DNA from: Microbacteriaceae bacterium MWH-Ta3
GTDB lineage: Bacteria; Actinomycetota; Actinomycetes; Actinomycetales; Microbacteriaceae
DNA: 64,000 bases
Reading direction: 5' to 3'
NCBI GenBank assembly: GCA_003053925.1
Contig: QBKD01000001.1
Span: forward strand, 992,001 to 1,056,000
Shown piece by piece: positions 26,939 through 37,963 of this stretch. Both the position numbers and the translations under genes were made by a program. The notes below the pieces were generated by a model. The model saw only the letters and a program-made list of their open reading frames with translations. It did no database searches and was not told where the DNA came from. Position 1 is the stretch's first letter, and each line of letters begins with the position of its first letter.

Positions 26939-28518
26939 ATCTGCGCCTCGAGCGCCTATGGGCGGCTCTGCGATCGTCGTGGCGCGTGTCGTTGCGCATG
27001 CGTATGGTCAGTATCTCGATAGGGCTCTCGGTGCTTGCGGTGTCGGTGATTGGCGCCTACATGATGCTCATCATCCAGGGAAACCTGTTTGATTCGAGGC
27101 GCGACCAGACCGTTGCGGAAACCCAGAGTGTGACCTCCAACGTTCAGGCGTTGTTCGACGGATCAATCGATTCGGCAGGGTTCATCGATATCGAGGGCGC
27201 TAATGCCGCCGCACAAACGACCATTCGTGCGACCACCGCTTCGCCCGGTTTGGCCGGTTTCGCGATTTTGCGTTCACCCGGTCAGGCGACCTCACAGACT
27301 ATGACGTCGACCTCGTCGGTGGGTTTCCCGCTGGAAACAGTGTCGGACTCCCTGCGCATGGCGGTTCGCGCCGATAACACTGTTGTGCACTATCAGTCGG
27401 TGTCGTTGCCCAGCGGAAGCCCCGGGATTGTGACGGGCGCTTTGATTAGCGTCCCGACCGCAGGTTCCTACGAGCTGTACCTGGTCTACGACCTCACCGA
27501 TCTGCAAACGACGTTGACCTTCGTGCAGCAAACCCTCATTGTGGGCTCGAACTTCTTCGTCTTGGTGGTGGGCCTCATTGTGTTCATTGTCACGACCCGA
27601 TCGATTCGCCCGATCACCGTGACGGCCGAGACCGCCGAGCGTTTCGCTGACGGAGCGCTGGACGAACGTATTCGCGTGGAGGGTGACGACATTGTTGCCA
27701 CGCTGGCCCGGTCGTTCAACAAGATGGCGACCTCGATTCAGGAGCAGATTGTGCGCCTAGGCACGTTGTCGACGCTGCAACAGCAATTTGTGTCGGATGT
27801 GTCCCACGAACTGCGTACTCCGCTGACGACCATCAAGATCACAGGGAACATGCTGTACGAACGCCGTCACGAATTCGACAAGGACACCGCGCGGGCTGCC
27901 GAGCTACTGCACGAAAAAATCGGAACGTTCGAATATTTGTTGGCGGAACTCATCGAGCTCAGTCGGTACGACGCCGGTGCCGCAACGCTGGAGGCCGACC
28001 CCGTCGTTCCCGTGGCATTGGTCAACGAGGCAGTCGACAGCATGCGAACCTTGGCCGAAAACAGGGGCAGCGAATTGCGGATTCATGCCCCCGGTGGTCA
28101 CGGTTCGATTCAGGCCGACTCGCGCCGCGTGCGCCGCATCATTACCAACTTTCTGGGGAACGCGATTGACCATGGCGAAGGTAAGCCCATCGACATCATT
28201 GTGGATTCAAACCACACCGCCGTGAGCATCGCCGTCTGGGATCACGGTGTGGGAATCAAGCCCATGGACATCCACCGCGTCTTCGACCGATTCTGGCGTG
28301 CGGATCCATCGCGACAGCGCACGACCGGCGGAACAGGCCTGGGCATGGCCATCGCGAAGGGTGACGCGGAACTGCACGGCGGCACCATCGATGTGTGGAG
28401 CGAGCCGGGTAACGGCGCGTGCTTCCGCTTGACGCTTCCGCGTGTGGGCGACGGCGAAATTATCGTGCCGCCCATCGCATTGCCGCCCGTACTCGACGAG
28501 GAGAACACCGATGCGTAG
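26935..28518 (+). CDS. mtrB: Sensor histidine kinase MtrB
   Basis: 527 aa. Transmembrane helices at about residues 24-46 and 198-222 flank an extracytoplasmic sensor region. HAMP follows, then HisKA with SHELRTPLTTIK (phospho-His) and the HATPase with N-box FLGNAIDHGEG and G-box WDHGVGIK. Cognate kinase for MtrA. The last 8 bp overlap the start of lpqB, so the three genes are translationally coupled. Confidence 0.95.
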   Translation: MNLRLERLWAALRSSWRVSLRMRMVSISIGLSVLAVSVIGAYMMLIIQGNLFDSRRDQTVAETQSVTSNVQALFDGSIDSAGFIDIEGANAAAQTTIRATTASPGLAGFAILRSPGQATSQTMTSTSSVGFPLETVSDSLRMAVRADNTVVHYQSVSLPSGSPGIVTGALISVPTAGSYELYLVYDLTDLQTTLTFVQQTLIVGSNFFVLVVGLIVFIVTTRSIRPITVTAETAERFADGALDERIRVEGDDIVATLARSFNKMATSIQEQIVRLGTLSTLQQQFVSDVSHELRTPLTTIKITGNMLYERRHEFDKDTARAAELLHEKIGTFEYLLAELIELSRYDAGAATLEADPVVPVALVNEAVDSMRTLAENRGSELRIHAPGGHGSIQADSRRVRRIITNFLGNAIDHGEGKPIDIIVDSNHTAVSIAVWDHGVGIKPMDIHRVFDRFWRADPSRQRTTGGTGLGMAIAKGDAELHGGTIDVWSEPGNGACFRLTLPRVGDGEIIVPPIALPPVLDEENTDA

Positions 28519-30163
28519 ATTCGTGGCTCTCGTGGCACTGTCGGTTCTCGTGCTGACCGGGTGCGCCGCGCTTCCCATGCAAGGCCCCGTCATGGTGGGC
28601 GGGCCGATTCTCAGTGGCGAAAGTGAAGACTTCGAATTCCTGCCGTCCGGCCCTGTTGAAGGCGCAACACAGCAGGAGATCCTCGAGGGCTTTATTGCCG
28701 CGGGATCGGCAGCACAGAACGGCTATCGCATTGCGCGTAGCTACCTCACCGAAGGCGCCGCGAATGAATGGAACCCCGCAGCCGAGACAATCGTGCGCAC
28801 GGCGCAAGCCGATATCGGATTGTCGGGTGCAACCGCACTGACGTACACATTCGGTGTCAAGGCGCGTGTGTCGGCGAGTGGCAATTATCAGGCCGAAGCC
28901 GCCGGATCGAAGCAGACGTTGGAATTCCGATTCCAAGAGGTTGATGGCGAGTGGCGCATTTCGGAACTTCCCGATGTTGTCGTGGTGTCCGAGGTCACGT
29001 TCGCAGCCGCGTTCCAGGAATACACCCTGTATTTCTATGACACCTATCGCACTCATTTGATTCCCGATGTGCGAATGTTTGCCCGCCAGGGTGACCCGGT
29101 GTCCAGCGTGGCGCGCGCGGTCATTGGCGGTCCAAGCCCTTACCTCAGTAGTGCGGTGGGAGCATTTGCTGCGACTGCGAAGTTGGTCACCACCCCCGTG
29201 GGTGTGATCAATGGCCGCGCAACGGTTGACGTATCGGACGAGATCCTCAGTGCCTCGGCCGAAGATCAACGCGCGATGCTTACGCAGATGGCGGCAAGTC
29301 TGCAGGGCATTGTGGGGGTCGCTGCGGTGTCATTCAGTGTGAACCAGACGTCGATTGATGTGACGCCAGCAAGTTTTACCGCGGCTGAGCTCGAGCCCAC
29401 GGTGGATCCTCGACCGCTTGTCGTGGTGGATGGCGAGCTGGGGTATTTGAACGACGCGACGCTGCAAAGCCTCGACGCTCACGGCGAGGCAATCATGGGG
29501 TTAAACCCCACGAGTATCTCGACGGCGGATTCGCAGATCAGTGCCGTTGGCACGCGGTCGGGTGTGTATCGCGTTGCGCAGAATGATGTCGTGCGGATCA
29601 GCGCGCAACGACCGACGGTCGCGCCGCAGATCGATTCCAGCGGTGTGGTGTGGTGGGTGAACCCCTCAAGCCCAGCCCGAGTATCAACGTCGGGTTCGCA
29701 GGGCTCGACATCATTCGGTGGATCCTGGCCACAGACCGCGCGCATCACCCATATGGAGGTGTCGCGCGACAACTCGCGTCTTGCAATTCTCGTGTCGGTG
29801 GGTGGCGCAACGCATCTATATGTGTCGTCCATCGAGCGCGACAAGGCCGGATTCCCCATGGGCCTCGGTATTTTCCGTGAACTGCCGCTGAGCGCAGATT
29901 CCGCACGTGGGCTGGCGTGGGCAAGCAGCACGCACATTGCCATCATCATCGAGAACGCGGGGATGGCTTCGGTCGCTCTGGCATCGGTCGGGGGCATGAC
30001 CATCAGCATCGGCCAACCACGCGAGCCCGCCACAATCGTGGGCGGCAACAACGGTCGACAGGGCATCACGATTTTGTCCGAAGACGGAGTGTTGTGGCAG
30101 CCTCGCGGCGAGGGATGGCAGTCGACGGGCGTGATCGCCAGTCTGTTGGCCACGCAGCGCTAA
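28511..30163 (+). CDS. lpqB: Lipoprotein LpqB
   Basis: 550 aa. Signal peptide with lipobox LTGC (acylated Cys 18), central GerMN domain and C-terminal beta-propeller. LpqB binds the MtrB sensor domain and tunes MtrA signalling in mycobacteria. ATG 28511 lies inside the end of mtrB; an upstream in-frame start (28442) is buried in mtrB and would remove the signal peptide. Ends 80 bp before comF. Confidence 0.93.
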   Translation: MRRFVALVALSVLVLTGCAALPMQGPVMVGGPILSGESEDFEFLPSGPVEGATQQEILEGFIAAGSAAQNGYRIARSYLTEGAANEWNPAAETIVRTAQADIGLSGATALTYTFGVKARVSASGNYQAEAAGSKQTLEFRFQEVDGEWRISELPDVVVVSEVTFAAAFQEYTLYFYDTYRTHLIPDVRMFARQGDPVSSVARAVIGGPSPYLSSAVGAFAATAKLVTTPVGVINGRATVDVSDEILSASAEDQRAMLTQMAASLQGIVGVAAVSFSVNQTSIDVTPASFTAAELEPTVDPRPLVVVDGELGYLNDATLQSLDAHGEAIMGLNPTSISTADSQISAVGTRSGVYRVAQNDVVRISAQRPTVAPQIDSSGVVWWVNPSSPARVSTSGSQGSTSFGGSWPQTARITHMEVSRDNSRLAILVSVGGATHLYVSSIERDKAGFPMGLGIFRELPLSADSARGLAWASSTHIAIIIENAGMASVALASVGGMTISIGQPREPATIVGGNNGRQGITILSEDGVLWQPRGEGWQSTGVIASLLATQR

Positions 30164-30243
30164 CATCCCGGCCGCAAGGTGCGGTTGTGCACACTGTGCT
30201 CGGTTGGTGGCGCGGTGGTGTGCGCACGCCCCATGCTGACGTG

Positions 30244-30888
30244 ATGACTGAAATCGTGACGCCAGCTGCTGCCACCGTTCGCTCCGTGTGGGGTGCGATT
30301 ATGGGAATTCGCTGTGTCGCGTGCCGTGGGTACGGCGACATCGTGTGCGACGGTTGTTGGGCGCGCACATCGCACTGGAATCCGCGAGCCGAGATGCCTA
30401 GCGGTGTCGTCCCCGCCGATGGCATCATTCGGCTGTATCACTACGACGGCGTCGTACGCGATGTGATTATGGCCATCAAGCGTCGGTCGCACAGTGCGGC
30501 GGGTGCGCGTTTCGCGGTGGCGCTCGCCACGGTGATTCGGTTCTATCGCCCCGATTACGTTGTGGCGGTGCCCGACTCGATTGCGGGATGGCGGCGTCGT
30601 GGTTTTGGTGTCGTGAGGAGCGTGCTTGCGGGAACCGGCGTGCGTCTGACGAGCGCGCTGTCGCTGCGCGACAGCGGCACGCAAGAGGGTCGCGGTAGAA
30701 CGCAGCGACACCGTGCCCGTGCAGGTGCCTTGTGGGTGCAGGATGTGCGGCATGTGCGCGGTGCTCGGGTGGTGATTGTGGACGACGTTGCCACGACGGG
30801 TGCGACCATGACCGCGGCGAGACGTGCACTCGAGGCGGCGGGAGCAACTGTTGTGGCCTGCATTGCCATCGCCGGTGTTCGCCGTTAG
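30244..30888 (+). CDS. comF: ComF family phosphoribosyltransferase-like protein
   Basis: 214 aa. An N-terminal zinc-ribbon of two Cys pairs (C24/C27, C35/C38) precedes a PRTase domain with the PRPP-binding loop VVIVDDVATTGATM. ComF supports DNA uptake in naturally competent bacteria, but it is widespread in Actinobacteria where its task is unclear. The frame is open upstream from 29917 within lpqB. ATG 30244 places the zinc ribbon at the usual distance; no strong ribosome site is visible, so the start is moderately sure. Confidence 0.85.
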   Translation: MTEIVTPAAATVRSVWGAIMGIRCVACRGYGDIVCDGCWARTSHWNPRAEMPSGVVPADGIIRLYHYDGVVRDVIMAIKRRSHSAAGARFAVALATVIRFYRPDYVVAVPDSIAGWRRRGFGVVRSVLAGTGVRLTSALSLRDSGTQEGRGRTQRHRARAGALWVQDVRHVRGARVVIVDDVATTGATMTAARRALEAAGATVVACIAIAGVRR

Positions 30889-30941
30889 CGATTCTGGGGA
30901 AATTCTTATGGCGTGTCGTAGTCAAACCCGTAAACAAGGAA

Positions 30942-30947
30942 TAGTGT
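30942..30947 (+). promoter_or_regulatory. -10 element upstream of hpf
   Basis: TAGTGT about 63 nt before ATG 31011. The leader contains a small stem AGGCG/CGCCT and a GTAGGAGG ribosome site. Confidence 0.45.
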
Positions 30948-31010
30948 GAGCAACACAGTAGGCGTTTCAACCGCCTGAGCATCCGGCGGGCGCTCTGGTA
31001 GGAGGTTGTC

Positions 31011-31640
31011 ATGGACATCACCATCACTGGTCGAAACATCACCATTTCGGATCGTTTTCGAGACTTCGTTTCGCAGAAGTCCGAACGGATTGACCACCTC
31101 GACAAGGCCGTTGACCGACTGGAGGTCATGGTCTCGCGTCACAGCGACCCCACGGGGACGCGCCACGACGACCGCGTAGAACTGACGATTCGCGGCCACG
31201 CACAGGTGATCCGAGCCGAATCCGGTGCCGCCGACAAGTACTCGGCGTTCGACGTGGCGATTGACAAGCTCATTGAACGTGTGCGCCGAGCCAAAGATAA
31301 GCGCAAGATCCATCGCAGTAAGCAGCATCATCTGACATCGTTGGGCGAAGCGGTGGATCAGGGCTTTTCGGATGTGGCCCTGACACCCATCACCGGTCCA
31401 CTCACACTGATCACCGATGATGGTGCCGACATCGACGTCGACGACATCGAGAACGACAGCCCGATTGTGATCCGCGAGAAGTCGTTCCCCGCGGCACACA
31501 TGACCGCGTCCGAAGCGGTTGACCACATGGAACTGGTTGGTCACGACTTCTTCCTGTACGTCGATTCCGAGACCCAGGCACCTTCGGTGGTGTACAGACG
31601 CAAGGGGTGGAACTACGGGGTGATCCGACTCGAATCCTAA
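31011..31640 (+). CDS. hpf: Ribosome hibernation promoting factor, long form
   Basis: 209 aa. The N-terminal HPF/RaiA domain (MDITITGRNITISDRFRDFV) binds 30S; the long C-terminal domain (FPAAHMTASEAVDHMELVGHDFFLYV) mediates 100S dimer formation. The acidic linker DDGADIDVDDIEND is typical. GGAGG seven bases before ATG. Followed by a strong hairpin and secA, the same order as Rv3241c-Rv3240c. Confidence 0.94.
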   Translation: MDITITGRNITISDRFRDFVSQKSERIDHLDKAVDRLEVMVSRHSDPTGTRHDDRVELTIRGHAQVIRAESGAADKYSAFDVAIDKLIERVRRAKDKRKIHRSKQHHLTSLGEAVDQGFSDVALTPITGPLTLITDDGADIDVDDIENDSPIVIREKSFPAAHMTASEAVDHMELVGHDFFLYVDSETQAPSVVYRRKGWNYGVIRLES

Positions 31641-31652
31641 GTACCGTCTGCG

Positions 31653-31684
31653 CTGCTCCCTCGCTGTTCCTCGCGAGGGAGCAG
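31653..31684 (+). terminator. Hairpin terminator after hpf
   Basis: CTGCTCCCTCG (31653-31663) pairs perfectly with 31674-31684 (11 bp) around a 10-nt loop; no U-tract follows. Confidence 0.65.
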
Positions 31685-31714
31685 TCGCATTCTGTGCGGT
31701 CAGTGCCGACAAAG

Positions 31715-31720
31715 TAGACT
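31715..31720 (+). promoter_or_regulatory. -10 element of secA
   Basis: TAGACT about 69 nt before GTG 31790; gives a ~60-nt leader. Confidence 0.45.
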
Positions 31721-31789
31721 AAACCGACAGACCTTTAGTTGTATGCGCGGTTGCCCACGGGCGGCGCGCGAAATCGAATGGAGTACCAC

Positions 31790-34525
<2,736 letters not shown>

Positions 34526-34529
34526 CGCG

Positions 34530-34573
34530 GTAACGACTGTGCCGCGGGCCGATGCCCGCGGCACAGTCGTTAC
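34530..34573. terminator. 20-bp perfect hairpin between convergent secA and Rv3235-like gene
   Basis: 34530-34549 and 34554-34573 are exact reverse complements around a CGAT loop, beginning 4 nt after the secA stop and ending 16 nt before the opposing stop. No U-tract; likely bidirectional. Confidence 0.8.
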
Positions 34574-34589
34574 GGCTCGGCGCGCGTTG

Positions 34590-35027
34590 CTACAGCAGCG
34601 CGATGACCGTGGCGCGCCAGCGTCGATCCAAACCTTCCAGTCGAGTCGCAACCGCGCGTGTTCGTGCACCGATTCGCACCAGGGTGACGCCCTCGATGAT
34701 TCCATCCCGAGGTTCACTGATCACCGTGCGAATGACGGTGACGACAATTCGGGCCACGGCTGTTCCGCTGCGGCGTCGAGCCTGAGCGGCGGCGAGGGCG
34801 CGGTCGGCAATGGACCGAAAGACGTCCTCGGTTGTCCAGCGTGCGAGTTGATCGATTTGCCGTGTGCCGGCCAAAATTTCGCAGGCCATGTGTGCCAGTC
34901 GCTCAGCCGTGTCGTGCGCATCGGGAAGTTCCGCTCGACCGGTGGGCTGCGGTTGAAAGTATTCGTATTCGGTCGCGCGCAGATGACGTTGAACACGCCG
35001 CGTATCGGCGATGAGTGCGGTGGTCAC
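34590..35027 (-). CDS. Rv3235 family protein
   Basis: About 145 aa. Shows the family core: YFQPQPTG, a helix with EILAGTRQIDQLARWTTEDVF, then basic strands ending RTRAVATRLEGLDRRWRAT. Function unknown. Found beside secA in many actinobacteria. The start is unsure: the frame is open to 35300 across the divergent gene. GTG 35027 is chosen as the nearest start before the conserved part, but neither a ribosome site nor a -10 hexamer at 6-7 nt supports it. Confidence 0.68.
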   Translation of the reverse strand: MTTALIADTRRVQRHLRATEYEYFQPQPTGRAELPDAHDTAERLAHMACEILAGTRQIDQLARWTTEDVFRSIADRALAAAQARRRSGTAVARIVVTVIRTVISEPRDGIIEGVTLVRIGARTRAVATRLEGLDRRWRATVIALL

Positions 35028-35093
35028 AAGTGTCGATTCCGGAGCGTGAACGACGGGGGCCTCGTCGCGTGCGACGAATTCCTCTACTGTGGC

Positions 35094-35118
35094 GCGGGAA
35101 AATTCGTCGCGGGAAAAT
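35094..35118. repeat. Two 10-bp direct repeats beside a DnaA box
   Basis: GCGGGAAAAT occurs at 35094-35103 and 35109-35118 (15-bp period). GGGAAAAT recurs at 35963-35970 next to the second DnaA box. Confidence 0.5.
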
Positions 35119-35129
35119 CTTGCGGAACC

Positions 35130-35138
35130 TGTGGATAA
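35130..35138. promoter_or_regulatory. Perfect DnaA box
   Basis: TGTGGATAA (TTATCCACA on the other strand), in the divergent space between the Rv3235-like gene and the gene at 35177. Shares an 11-bp core CCTGTGGATAA with 35977-35987. Confidence 0.5.
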
Positions 35139-35163
35139 CTCTGTCCCGACATCTCCCTGCGCA

Positions 35164-35169
35164 TACGCT
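35164..35169 (+). promoter_or_regulatory. -10 element of the 35177 gene (leaderless)
   Basis: TACGCT, 7 nt before ATG 35177. Confidence 0.55.
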
Positions 35170-35176
35170 GACCTGC

Positions 35177-35695
35177 ATGAGATGGGATTCGCTGTTTGAA
35201 GGTTTGGAATCACTGTGGGCAAGCGAAGATCACGCCGCGCACATCGACGAGGAACGGGATCGCGCTCGTGCCGAACGATCGACCGTGACTTTGGCCGCAA
35301 GACTTCAGGTTCGCGCCGGCGAGTCCGCGGTCACCATCTCAACGGATGCGGCCGATTATCGAATACATTGTGTCCGAATTGGTGCGGACTGGGTCGAAGG
35401 GTCGATGTGTTCGAGCCCCACCCGATTGGTTGTGCCGATGAATTCCGTGCGCTCGGTGGTGAATGCGCCGTCTTGCACCTGCGTGGCGCCGCCGTGTCAC
35501 ACGGTGGCGCTGCTGGAGCTATCGACGGTGCTGCGATTCCTGGAACGCAAAGGCGCCTGGGTGCGTGTCGACGGAACCAATCAGGTGTGCACCGGACGAA
35601 TTACCGCCGTGTGGGCAGATGCCATCACCGTGGAAGGAACGCAAACACGCGATGTCGCCCGCGCTGCGATTTCGGCCGTCGTTTATTCGGCGTGA
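35177..35695 (+). CDS. Conserved hypothetical protein
   Basis: 172 aa, not assigned to a named family. Begins MRWDSLFEGLESLW with an acidic/helical first third (EERDRARAERSTVTLAARL), followed by a beta-rich domain with five cysteines, four of them close together (SMCSSP, then SCTCVAPPCH). Soluble, no signal peptide. ATG 35177 fits a leaderless promoter. The end overlaps the opposing helix-turn-helix gene by 13 bp. Neighbour genes (HTH, SAF, ParA-like ATPase) suggest, but do not show, a shared process. Confidence 0.65.
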   Translation: MRWDSLFEGLESLWASEDHAAHIDEERDRARAERSTVTLAARLQVRAGESAVTISTDAADYRIHCVRIGADWVEGSMCSSPTRLVVPMNSVRSVVNAPSCTCVAPPCHTVALLELSTVLRFLERKGAWVRVDGTNQVCTGRITAVWADAITVEGTQTRDVARAAISAVVYSA

Positions 35696-35928
35696 CGCTC
35701 AGGTCGCATCAACAGTAAAGCCGGCACGGGATGCCCGGTAATTCCCAACACAAACGCACGTTCGCGTTGATCGCGAACAAAATGCACCAGTTCGTCGTAT
35801 GCAATCCGCGGTCGCGTGCCGCCGTGTGCCTGAAGAGCGCCGGACACAACCAAGGAGCGAACCTCGTCCACCGATATTCCCAACTGATCGGCGGCGTCGG
35901 CGAATGTGAGAGCCTCAAATTCTTCCAT
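35683..35928 (-). CDS. Small helix-turn-helix (excisionase/MerR-like) DNA-binding protein
   Basis: 81 aa. Residues about 7-50 match the excisionase-type winged helix: LTFADAADQLGISVDEVRSLVVSGALQAHGG, then RIAYDELVHFVRD. Proteins of this type include BldC-like regulators. No integrase lies near, so a plain transcription factor is more likely than a phage excisionase. ATG 35928; no clear ribosome site. The divergent space upstream holds the second DnaA box and the SAF gene promoter. Confidence 0.78.
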   Translation of the reverse strand: MEEFEALTFADAADQLGISVDEVRSLVVSGALQAHGGTRPRIAYDELVHFVRDQRERAFVLGITGHPVPALLLMRPERHAE

Positions 35929-35978
35929 TGCCCCATCGTTCTACACTGCGACACGAACCGACGGGAAAATCGTTGGCC

Positions 35979-35987
35979 TGTGGATAA
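35979..35987. promoter_or_regulatory. Perfect DnaA box / overlapping -10 (GATAAT) of SAF gene
   Basis: TGTGGATAA at 35979-35987. The overlapping GATAAT (35983-35988) could be the -10 for the SAF gene, 53 nt before its start codon. Confidence 0.45.
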
Positions 35988-36041
35988 TTCGCCCCCGTGA
36001 CCAGGTGGGGGCGGCACCATGACGGCAAAGGAGGTTCTGTC

Positions 36042-36635
36042 GTGAATGAATTAGTAAGCCGTCTTCGTGCAGCTGTTCGGCATATCGATGCGCGAACGAT
36101 TGTGGGCATCGTGTTGGTGGCGGGAAGCGCGGTGGGCGTGGCTGTGGTCGTGAATTCGGCGGATGCGGGCGTTGATGTTGTGGTCGTGACTCGATTCGTT
36201 GCTCAGGGATCCGTGGTCACCGCCGGCGATATCGACACCTTGTCCATCGCACATGCAGGACACGGCGACTATGTGGCGCCCGATTCGGTGGTGGGCCGGC
36301 GTGCCGCGGTCGATTTGGGCGCGGGCGAGATTCTCACGCAGAGAATGTTTGAGCCGGTGATCACGACAGAGGAAACCGTGCGCATTCCGCTGGCCGAATC
36401 ACCCGGTTCGAGGGTCGAGCCCGGGGTTGTGGTGTCGGTGTGGTCGTTGCCCGCCGACGAACGGGGTGTGCCGGTGCAGGTAGCTGCGCGTGCGATAGTC
36501 GTCACCGTGCCCACCGAAGGATTCACGCCGGAAAGTTCCGTCGAAATTCGCGTGCCACGTCGCGATGTTGCGGCAATTCTTGCCGCCGTGGGTTCCGCGG
36601 GTGGGCTGATGGTTTCCGTTCCCGGCGCATCATGA
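36042..36635 (+). CDS. SAF-domain membrane-anchored protein (CpaB/RcpC-like)
   Basis: 197 aa. One transmembrane segment (about residues 19-38) and then a SAF domain (VVVVTRFVAQGSVVTAGDID ... GEILTQRMF) facing outward, followed by a short beta domain. SAF proteins act in Flp/Tad pilus assembly, but no tadA, tadB or pilin gene is present here. GTG 36042 carries a near-perfect AAGGAGG. The stop overlaps the ATPase start (ATGA), so the two proteins are probably made together. Confidence 0.78.
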   Translation: MNELVSRLRAAVRHIDARTIVGIVLVAGSAVGVAVVVNSADAGVDVVVVTRFVAQGSVVTAGDIDTLSIAHAGHGDYVAPDSVVGRRAAVDLGAGEILTQRMFEPVITTEETVRIPLAESPGSRVEPGVVVSVWSLPADERGVPVQVAARAIVVTVPTEGFTPESSVEIRVPRRDVAAILAAVGSAGGLMVSVPGAS

Positions 36636-37954
36636 TGGTCGACTGCGGAATCGTGGGCGACACCGAACTGTCGTCATGGATAGAGCCACTCGGTGCGTGG
36701 TGCACGGTGTCGTGGGGAACCGATGACCCAATCGATGCGGTGCGACGAATCCAAAATCGTGACTCGGTGACGACGCTGTTTGTCCAAGCATCGGTGCATC
36801 ACCTGACAGCCCTGCTGATGTCCATCGCGGCAGAGTATGGAGTGCGCATCGTGGCGATTGTCGCGGATGACACCGCGGAATCGTGGATCGAGGCACTGGG
36901 AAACATTGATGTTGTGCGAACTCCCGCCGAGGCGGCAGTCCTGCTTGGTGCGGTGTCGCAGCCCGACGAGGCGCACGTCGGCGGTGTCGATTCGCCATCC
37001 CGTGCACCGTGGTTCCGAGCAGCACACGCCGAAACCATGAATACGCCGCCCGATTCTGACCCGGATTGCATTCCCGCGCACATGCCGAAGCGTGACACCC
37101 CATCCGAGGAAGCCGCCATCGAATCAACGATGGAGCCACATCCCGAAAGTACGGACCGCGAACCCGTGCGCCGAATGGTGGCGGTGTGGGGGCCCATCGG
37201 ATCGCCGGGGCGATCGACGGTCGCAATCGGCCTGGCGGTCCACGCGGCGCAGAGTGGCGCCTCGGTGTTGTTAATCGATGCGGATAGTTATGGCTCGTCG
37301 CTCGCCATTGGACTAGGGTTGCTGGACGAGGCGCCGGGTTTCGCGGCGTGCTGTCGGTTGGCGGGAAAGGGTGAATTAACGCCCCAGCAGGTCACCCGAC
37401 TTGCGGAGCGTGTTGTGCGACACGGAATCGAATTTGCTGTGTTGACGGGCATTCCACGGGCCGAGCGGTGGGGCGAAACGGAACGACACAAGGCGCAGGC
37501 GGTTGTCGCGTGCGTGCGCGAGATGTTTGACATCGTCATTGTCGATTGCGGGTTTAGTGTGGAGGACAACGATTGGATTGATGCGATTGCGCCGCGCCGT
37601 AACGGTACGACCCAATTAATGCTGAGCGAGGCGGACGCCACTGTAGTTGTGGGCTTGTCCGATCCCGTCGGTCTGGCCCGCCTGATCCGAGGCGTAGATG
37701 ACATTGCGGAATGGTGCGAACGCCCGCTCGTGGTGCTGAATCGTACCGCGGGTTCCGATGCTGCTCAGGCACACTCGGTACTCCGTCGATTTTCTACCAT
37801 CGAACCGTGTGCCGTCATTCCGCCCGATTCGCGAACGGGATTACACGATGCTTTTGATCGCGCGCGAGGTGTGGCGGCGATGTACGAGGTGGCAATTGCC
37901 GCGGGTATTTGTTCGCCCGCTGTTACGCCTCGTCGCCGGCTGTTCGGCAGGTAA
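36632..37954 (+). CDS. CpaE/MinD-like P-loop ATPase with arginine in Walker A
   Basis: 440 aa: N-terminal receiver-like domain without obvious phosphorylation pocket (1-~108), acidic/proline linker (~110-178), then a ParA/MinD ATPase. The Walker A region reads GPIGSPGRST, with R194 at the usual invariant lysine; the A' motif LLIDADSYGSS is intact. CpaE homologues position pili or division machinery. Actinobacterial CpaE-like proteins with GRST are known to me from other genomes, so this is probably a family trait. The stop codon forms part of the next gene's -10 element. Confidence 0.8.
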   Translation: MMVDCGIVGDTELSSWIEPLGAWCTVSWGTDDPIDAVRRIQNRDSVTTLFVQASVHHLTALLMSIAAEYGVRIVAIVADDTAESWIEALGNIDVVRTPAEAAVLLGAVSQPDEAHVGGVDSPSRAPWFRAAHAETMNTPPDSDPDCIPAHMPKRDTPSEEAAIESTMEPHPESTDREPVRRMVAVWGPIGSPGRSTVAIGLAVHAAQSGASVLLIDADSYGSSLAIGLGLLDEAPGFAACCRLAGKGELTPQQVTRLAERVVRHGIEFAVLTGIPRAERWGETERHKAQAVVACVREMFDIVIVDCGFSVEDNDWIDAIAPRRNGTTQLMLSEADATVVVGLSDPVGLARLIRGVDDIAEWCERPLVVLNRTAGSDAAQAHSVLRRFSTIEPCAVIPPDSRTGLHDAFDRARGVAAMYEVAIAAGICSPAVTPRRRLFGR

Positions 37955-37957
37955 TCT
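37952..37957 (+). promoter_or_regulatory. -10 element of pdtaS (leaderless), overlapping upstream stop
   Basis: TAATCT, 6 nt before ATG 37964; its first three bases are the TAA stop of the ATPase gene. Confidence 0.6.
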
Positions 37958-37963
37958 GGTGGA

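Noticed and set aside
35683-35928. Phage excisionase as sign of an integrated element
   Set aside because: No integrase, att repeats or phage genes nearby; the HTH lies in a conserved chromosomal block.
35130-35987. Chromosomal replication origin
   Set aside because: Only two DnaA boxes, no AT-rich unwinding element, and no dnaA, dnaN or rpmH nearby; better read as regulatory sites.
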